Of a stretch of 64,000 nucleotides of DNA, positions 57,755-64,000 are shown piece by piece. Each line of letters opens with the position of its first letter. Position 1 is the first letter of the stretch. Origin of the DNA: Anadara kagoshimensis. Its lineage: Eukaryota > Mollusca > Bivalvia > Arcoida > Arcidae. The notes under the pieces were generated by a model. It had not been told where the DNA came from. It worked only from the letters and a program-made list of their open reading frames with translations, and searched no databases. The position numbers were made by a program, and so were the translations under genes. The stretch covers positions 27,614,545 to 27,678,544 of the forward strand of contig CM037861.1 in NCBI GenBank assembly GCA_021292105.1, given 5' to 3'.

Positions 57755-58200
57755 AGTGGCGTGTGTAGCTAGCTAAACAGGAGGTGCTTACCCTTCCAGA
57801 GCAACCAATTAAGAGAATGTTGCGTACAAATAAATGGTTGGCCCAGGTATATTCAGCGCAAGCATATGCTTACCAAGGCACTCAATAAGTTTTATGACCG
57901 GAATCAAAATATTGTTGATAAATATATATGATGCCTCTGCATTCAAAATTTTCCTGGATATATTTGACATCCCACTGTTCCATGTTCAGTCTCAATTTTG
58001 AATCCACACGTGATGGGTGTAGTTAGCTAGACAGCAGGCGCTTACCTTTTTTGAGCATACGGTCCCACATACCTGCTAGAAGTCCACGTGTTTAAATTAA
58101 CTTTCCAGTTTATAAAGTTGTTGCTCTGCATTTTTGGTTGTAGTTTGGACATGACCGATACGTTTGTGCTTGATTTGAACTTTTTTATGGTCAAACTCTT
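57755..58200 (+). mobile_element. Two adjoining truncated retroelement 3' ends
   Basis: A tail start 'gtgtagctagctaaacagga' at ~57762 is followed by another damaged RT C-terminus (KFYDRNQNIVDKY-like, 57885-57930) and a second tail 'gtgtagttagctagacagca' at 58018 with 'agtccacgtgtttaaatt' at 58080. This is one insertion after another of the same family. Confidence 0.65.
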
Positions 58201-59158
58201 GGTAATATTGCGACGGCCTTGGTGTTCTACACTGGGCCTTTATCTCCAACCTTGTCTGTAATCGTTTCGCAGTAAAACTTATAGTTTTATAGTTTCTACT
58301 ATGAACTTACAATACGGATATGTTTGGTTCAAACTAGGCTGAAGCTTTATTCAATAACATAGATGGGCTCAGCTATTCAAATCCGGATTAGAATATACTT
58401 TAAGCAAACCGATTAGCCTTTTTGGTTCTTGAATTTTATCAAACCTTTCTGAAATTTCTGCCATATCTTCAGGTGAGCATTTAGGTTCAATTGCCTCTTG
58501 GATTATTTATTTTATTTAGAGAACATGTGACGTCAGTCAGTTGCTGAATGTTGTTGTCATATGTTTAATTTAACTACGGTGAACGTGGTAAATATGGTAG
58601 TGTGTAGCTTATCCCTTAATTCATCATCAGATAACATTACACAACTCTTTTAGAATTTAAACATTTAAATGGTCATCCATTATTACTCCTCGTTAATGCT
58701 GTAGGTTTTCACAACATTTTACACAAATCCAGATGTCAATGGCAGTTGTCATTATAGAAACAGGTGTTTTACTCAGGTGTGTAAAACTAATTAGTATCAC
58801 CTAATTTCCGGTCATTAAATAGGTGTCAAAAATATCAGGTAATGACATGCATTCATAATTTGGGAAAGAGGAAATATAATCCATCGCTATAGTATAGCAA
58901 TCACGAGGAAATTTAACCTTTTTGTATAATATTTCAGTGAAGTTTTAACAACAATATAAACCCATAAAAAACATTATTTCTTAACAAAACTCATGTGTAG
59001 CTTGTAGATGTCATTGAAGTAATATATAATTGATTTGTTGTAGTTTCGGATCAGAAAGGGAGATTGGCTACCAATTGCTAAAATCAAAAATATCAGAAGT
59101 TCGTTAGACTCAATATGATTAAAGGACTTTTGAAAATATTCAAACACGGAAAGATCTG
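58201..59158. other. Intergenic, no gene seen
   Basis: AT-rich single-copy-looking sequence between the retroelement cluster and the foldback repeats; small ORFs only. Confidence 0.4.
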
Positions 59159-59418
59159 GCCCCGGTTTCACAATCATTCCTTAGCTAAGATTTTCCTTAA
59201 CTTAAATTTAGCAAATTTTGATACTCTCTTTTTGGAACTATTGATAAATATTTTTGTCAAAACTAAATGAAAATATTTTAATCTTGAAGTCATCTTAAAA
59301 ATAACACCTTAAATTCCTGAATATCTTGAAAACTAACAAAATTATGAAGATTTGAAATTTTGCATGATTTTAGTTAAGGAAAAATCTTAGCTAAGGAATG
59401 ATTGTGAAACTGGGCCCT
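59159..59418. mobile_element. Foldback repeat ('ggtttcacaatcattcctta')
   Basis: Left CCCCGGTTTCACAATCATTC then CTTAGCTAAGATTTTCC pairs with right GGAAAAATCTTAGCTAAGGA then ATGATTGTGAAACTGGG. About 35-bp arms, 260 bp overall. Confidence 0.85.
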
Positions 59419-59537
59419 GTTCTCAGTTTCACATGCAATCGTCCTTTTACCATTAAAATCTGTCGAATTTGATATCTAAAATGTTATCTGATCTCAACTA
59501 AGAATTATCTTTTTGTGAAAAATGGATGGGCCTGGCT

Positions 59538-59797
59538 CCTGTTTCACAGTCAATTCTTCACTCGGATTTTTCTTAACTTAAATTGGGGGCAAATTTGAAA
59601 TCTGAATAATTTTGTTACTTTTCTCAAGATATCAAGTTAATAATTTAAGATGTCGTTTTTTAAAACCATCGTCTAATCTTAATACATCTATATTTTAATT
59701 TTGTCAAATTCTTCTATTTGAATTACCATAAAATATCATTTACAATATTAAGGTTGTGTAAATCTTAGTTAAGGGATTGATTGTGAAACTGGAGCCA
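59538..59797. mobile_element. Second copy of the same foldback repeat
   Basis: Left CTCCTGTTTCACAGTCAATT, right ATTGATTGTGAAACTGGAGC; interior alike to 59159-59418. The two copies lie 120 bp apart. Confidence 0.8.
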
Positions 59798-60084
59798 GGT
59801 ACTGTGGTGGGTGTCTGACACGAAAGGTGCTTGTCGACCACGGAATTTACATTTTTATTTACATGTATTTTAATTGTTTTGTTATAATCATTTTTTAATG
59901 TAAATTAATTCAAACACAGTACATGACAGTGATTTTGGCGTCACACTGTAAATTTCTGAACCCGCTGGTTTACTCTACTCAGTATTACCTATAATGGTCC
60001 AAATTTATCCGTCCATTCTTTCTCTTTATTGTTGGAAATGAAAAGTTCTTGTAATTATGGATTGCTTGATAATTAATTAATGCC

Positions 60085-60339
60085 ATGAGTAATCAAGTTG
60101 TCGCTGGTCAGTTTACCCTCAGTGATGATGCTGTACAGCACTGGTGTCAGACCAGCGGGAGATGTTCTGTATCGTGCCAACTTGAAGACGGCAAGTCCAC
60201 TTACACAATGTCCGTACAGACCATGCAACCTGTTCTCAAATTATTCCGCCCTACAGTGAGTTGTAAATTTGAAACATGCAGCAAAGATACCGACCAAACG
60301 GTTAAGTTGGGTTCATTGGACAGGCTTTTATTCAGATGA
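60085..60339 (+). CDS. Hypothetical 84-residue ORF, Cys-containing, unrecognised
   Basis: Open from ATG to TGA: begins MSNQVVAGQFTLSDDAVQHW, then C-rich CQTSGRCSVSCQ and CKFETCSKD. Base composition is more GC-rich and codon-like than the AT-rich surroundings, but there is no recognised family, clear poly-A signal or splice context. It could be an exon, a repeat fragment or chance. Confidence 0.2.
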   Translation: MSNQVVAGQFTLSDDAVQHWCQTSGRCSVSCQLEDGKSTYTMSVQTMQPVLKLFRPTVSCKFETCSKDTDQTVKLGSLDRLLFR

Positions 60340-60964
60340 CACCAATGTTTATGGATTTGAAAGGGGGAAGAAACAGACCTAAAATTTTGGGTTTAATAAT
60401 TAAAATTAAAAAAATGAATAAATAAATAAAAATTTCAAAAACATTTTAAAAAACTTTGTAAAGTAAATAAAAACCACGTTGAGTTCTTGTTTGGGTCTCA
60501 CAAAATGCCAGATTGCTTAGTTAAAGTATGGTTCTTCACTGGTCCATCAAATATATGTGTTAAATCTTAAGCTGAAAGGAATATCGTAAATATGCCGCCT
60601 TATAATTAAAATAAAAAGAAAAATTCCATTGTTTTTTAAGTTTTAGGAAGGTGTTATAAACAAGAGAATTTTCAGCTTTCGGGCATTTAGAAGTTGGTTA
60701 GAGGCATCTCAGTAAATTAGGTTTCCCGTTGATTTTGATGAGGTCACGCATTCTCATTACAGATTAGCGGTTTACTTTTGTTATAAGTGATATACGATAT
60801 CTGATCTTAATCTGTTAATATCTGATTAAGACGGAACCGTAAATCCGTCAAACAGAATGTTAACAGATCAAACAAGCGTCTATTTTGACACATTTATTTT
60901 TGGTATATTGAAATGAAAACCGTTACCGAAAACTTTTGTACTCCTTCAAGGTCGGTGCCATCGA

Positions 60965-61085
60965 GCTGAGTTGAGTTATGGTGTTTACCGTGCCTGGGCG
61001 CCCATTAAAAAAAATTTCACTTATATCGAGACGTTGCCATTAATAGGCAAAGATGCAGTTGAAATTATGCAACATTAAAATTTTG
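60965..61085 (-). mobile_element. SINE fragment, minus strand
   Basis: 'gttgagttatggtgtttacc', then 'cacttatatcgagacgttgc' and 'aggcaaagatgcagttgaaa' match the tail half of the 37719 family. Confidence 0.65.
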
Positions 61086-61399
61086 ACAAATCAATTGATT
61101 AAATTAATCAAACTTCGAATAACTGGGTTCAGAACCTTGATACTGAAATACGCGGTTTTAATTTGGTAATAAAAGGAAAGAATCAAGTCTTTGTTTAAAA
61201 ATTAACTCTGAATTCTTGTCACTTTTAGAACATTTATTTAGTTTAGGACAAGGAAATAGGGCTTTCAAGTGATTTTTTTTATCTTATAGATCTAGTTAGC
61301 TTTCTCAAAACTGAATGTATATACAAACAGGGAATGGATATTTTGAATTCTAAATCCAAATTGGTGCAGATTCATTATTATAAATTAAGAAAACTTGAA

Positions 61400-61456
61400 T
61401 TGTCATGTGCTGATTTTGAATTTTTATTGAATGCATTCAAAATCAGCACATGACAG
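61400..61456. mobile_element. Palindrome of the GTCATGTGCT family
   Basis: TTGTCATGTGCTGATTTTGA ... TCAAAATCAGCACATGACAG, near-perfect 22-bp arms. Confidence 0.82.
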
Positions 61457-61628
61457 TATATAAAAGTACATCTTTTTTTAAAATGAAGAATCTGAATCTA
61501 AGGCAAATTTAATGAATTTTTATCACCAAAAACCAATTAATTGAATTTTTTTATCATCATCATTATCATGATTATGAATCACTATGAAAACTGAAACTAA
61601 GACACCATTCACGAATCTGCGGTCGTTT

Positions 61629-61675
61629 ATAAATAAATAAATGAATAAATAAATAAATAAATAAATAAATAATAA

Positions 61676-61723
<48 letters not shown>

Positions 61724-61724
61724 G
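61629..61724. repeat. (AAAT)n microsatellite upstream of STOX1-like exon
   Basis: About 95 bp of AAAT/TAAA, ~290 bp before the STOX1-like ATG; one 'gaa' and one 'ataat' interruption. Confidence 0.92.
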
Positions 61725-62015
61725 TTTAATGCACATGGGCCAAATGCATTCTGAATTTAAAAAAAATAATAATATGGTAGTGTTTCTAACGAATGAAGGG
61801 AGTGAACCGCGATTGGTTTAAATATGGCACGAGTTAACTGTTCTTGACATCGTAAGTCACCGCTAGTCAGATAATTTGAATCTGGCCAGGTGACAGGTGA
61901 TCGATGCCAGTTAGCGTGCGTGAACTATTTATAGGTATATGTATATACTGTGATATATTGTATACAAAGGTTTAAATGAGTGGCGGTTAGTTAAGTGGGA
62001 GACTTAAAACTAACC

Positions 62016-62370
62016 ATGTCCTCCAGGCGAGAGGATCGCGGAAAAATGAACCAAAATCTCTCCGTCATCAGTAAATGTGTTGCTGTCGTTCTATCTCCAG
62101 TTGAAAACACAACAACTAAAAAAGATCCAAGTGAAAATCGGAGTCAAGTTATAAATGGAAAAGAAATATTAGAGGATTTCAAACTCAGAAACAAAACATG
62201 TTACTGGAACCCTGCTTTAATGGAAAGTATTAGCACTTTACAATATTTTGGATTTGTGGAGCCATGTACTTTGTTGGTTGGAGGAAAAGATCTTCATTTA
62301 CAGAATTTACGAATGGCATGGGGCAGACGAGTTCTGAATGATCCGGCTGGTTACAGGATCAGAAGGATAG
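62016..62370 (+). CDS. STOX1: Storkhead-box protein (STOX1-like), first coding exon; continues off right edge
   Basis: The ATG at 62016 has A at -3. There are 118 codons, then donor ATAG|GTAAGA (phase 1). The first half is Ser/Lys/Asn-rich. The second half, EDFKLRNKTCYWNPALMES then FGFVEPCTLLVGGKDLHLQN then LRMAWGRRVLNDPAGYRIRR, aligns with the N-terminus of human STOX1 (F.RAN..C.WN..L, LLV.AP...LQ.LR.AW.RR.L..P.G.RIR..G). The human first exon ends at about the same place. STOX1 is a winged-helix transcription regulator, and the winged-helix domain would be in the next exon, beyond the window. An in-frame GTG at 61995 extends the frame but is not used as a start here. Invertebrates usually have one STOX gene (the fly gene is knockout); orthology to STOX1 versus STOX2 rests on this N-terminal module. 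Confidence 0.85.
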
Positions 62371-64000
62371 GTAAGAGTTGATGTTGATACCTTGTCTGTT
62401 TGACATTTGTTTATACATGTATTTCACATGAAAGCCTCAGGCTCAACATAAAGATCAGATGTACAATATACTTATATTTTATTACATCGTACAGGTGTTT
62501 GAACAACAACCAACCATCTCTCTCCATTCAAGATTCATGACTCGAATGTGTGTTGTAATGCACCTATTATCCCAATACACTAACAAATCTCATATGTGGG
62601 CAGGTGTCGTACAAAGTTTTGGTCTCTTATAAACAGATAATATATCAAAATCCTCAGTTATAAGTTAACTTGCATAAACACCTCCATTTGCAGGTGAACA
62701 CAGCAACTGCAAAGATTTGCAGTGCAAGGTGATTTTATACATTGCAGTATTGTATATTGTACATACATTTATATTATTACATTGTATAATTCAGTTTTCA
62801 TACATTGTATACTTTTAATTTTTGTATACACGTGTTTACAGTGTAGCAATTTTTTTAAATACTTTTTATCACTCACTAACACTAAAAATTACAGTTCAAA
62901 TTTTAATGTTTATAAAAATAACTTCGAGCTTATTCGAAATATTGGAATTTTTAAAAATGTTATTTAGCCAGATATTATGTTTCCGTTTTTTTCAAAATTG
63001 TACTTATATGCTTCATAATTTGAAAAAAACCTTGAATTTCTATAAAAAATTACAATTATTTCGAAAAAGGGAAGTGTCAATGTTAATGAGTTGTGTATAT
63101 TTATGTTTGAGATTTTGTTAGACACAGTATAACACCTTTATTAAACTGCTATTGATTTATCTGATTTCTGGTATAAAGCTATTATCTCAATATCTGAGTG
63201 ATTTAACATCTGATTATATTGATTGCTGTCATACCTGGTTTTTACCTGTGATTTATGTTACCTGTATATTACCTAACATGGGTAACACTTGTAGTAAAGT
63301 TGTAATGTGTCAACAGCCAGAAAGTGCTTGTTTTAACAACTCACTGAAAACTCGTTTTTCTTACCACTTATTGTGTTAATAAATATTATTTTTTATTAAT
63401 TGTTGAGTTAGATTACTTATGATGCATATGTTTAGATATGTACTTGTGAATGATCATGTCAGTTCCTGTATTGAATCGGTCATTCTTTGTGTTGTGTGAT
63501 AGAATTTTGTTTAGAATTTTAATGACAAAAGTGTCCCAAGGTTGACACTTGTGACTTATTAGTGTTTTTATATCAATAATGAGGATTTGGCAGATTGATT
63601 GAGAAAATATTGGACTGAATTATAATTAATATGTAATCTAACAGGGGAAAAGATAACAAATTCATTTTTAAAAGATTTTAAAAGTATTGCAGTAATCAAT
63701 CAGTTGTAAATTGAGAAGACTTGTCAGAGGTGAAATATTGGTTAAATATTTAAAATCTAGTTGAGTCATCATGGACTCTATTGAAAGAAAGTGGTTTAAG
63801 TCTCTGAAGAAAATCTTCCAGGTTTAATGAAGAAATAAATCTTAATATTTTGTATTTAAAATCAGGGTTTAAGAAGAAAATCATTAGGTAATCATACAGG
63901 ATTACTGATTCTTGCCAAAGGTAAAATGAAAAAAAAGTGCTATCAATCTTGTTTTCACAAATCATTATAATTTTGCGAAAGGTTATCATCTATCTATCTT
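62371..64000 (+). other. STOX1-like intron 1 (start), no further exon seen
   Basis: AT-rich from the GTAAGA donor to the window end. No match to the expected winged-helix exon. Small ORFs (for example 62722-63379) are AT-driven and unrecognised. Confidence 0.6.

Noticed and set aside
61995..62015. GTG at 61995 as start of the STOX1-like protein
   Set aside because: In an animal gene the ATG at 62016 with A at -3 is far more likely; the seven extra codons match nothing in the family.

Overview
The window is animal nuclear DNA. Genes are split by canonical GT/AG introns, and it is dense in interspersed and tandem repeats. The repeat families (tRNA-derived SINEs ending in a 'gggacgttaaacaccattactcaactc' type tail, 'tgaccttgacctttgaacc' type repeats, 'aaggccaccttta' repeats, many short foldback elements) are of the kinds I associate with bivalve mollusc genomes. 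The protein-coding exons look lophotrochozoan or generic metazoan. A marine bivalve is the best guess; species is not resolved.

Three protein-coding genes can be supported by reconstructing exons. (1) Minus strand, 10910 down to 2929 and continuing off the left edge: the first six coding exons of a DEAD-box RNA helicase of the DDX21/DDX50 (nucleolar RNA helicase 2) type, 191 residues joined in frame, with Q-motif, P-loop and motif Ia. (2) Plus strand, 28660 to 53871: a complete seven-exon gene for a secreted protein of the C16orf89/UPF0764 family (358 residues). (3) Plus strand, from 62016: first coding exon of a storkhead-box (STOX1-like) gene that continues off the right edge. A fourth, unusual locus on the minus strand at 15494-21806 is a tandem array of roughly 48 copies of a ~130-bp unit. 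Each unit looks like a 72-nt exon plus a 58-nt intron with donor, branch-point-like site, pyrimidine tract and acceptor; the array ends in a plausible terminal exon.

Layout: 1-970 interspersed repeat with a 145-bp tandem; 971-2695 a 30-bp satellite (in a helicase intron); 2929-10910 helicase exons separated by introns holding small hAT-like and other foldback elements; 11231-15100 SINE, a 1.2-kb TIR element, a relic of a multicopy metazoan ORF and a MITE; 15494-21806 exon-like array; 21810-24388 a 93-bp satellite; 24400-28600 MITEs, retroelement 3' ends and palindromes; 28660-53871 the C16orf89-like gene, whose 16.6-kb first intron contains a 76-bp, a 60-bp and a 41-bp tandem repeat, SINEs and foldbacks, and whose fourth intron holds a 2.8-kb 50/60-bp satellite; 54130-58200 a nested cluster of reverse-transcriptase relics in both orientations with two MITEs; 58200-61950 mostly foldback repeats; 62016-62370 STOX1-like exon; the rest is AT-rich intron.

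Many long open frames in the window (up to 436 codons) are artefacts of satellites whose period is a multiple of three (30, 93, 60 bp) and are not annotated as genes. The genes are not an operon and no shared pathway is implied.
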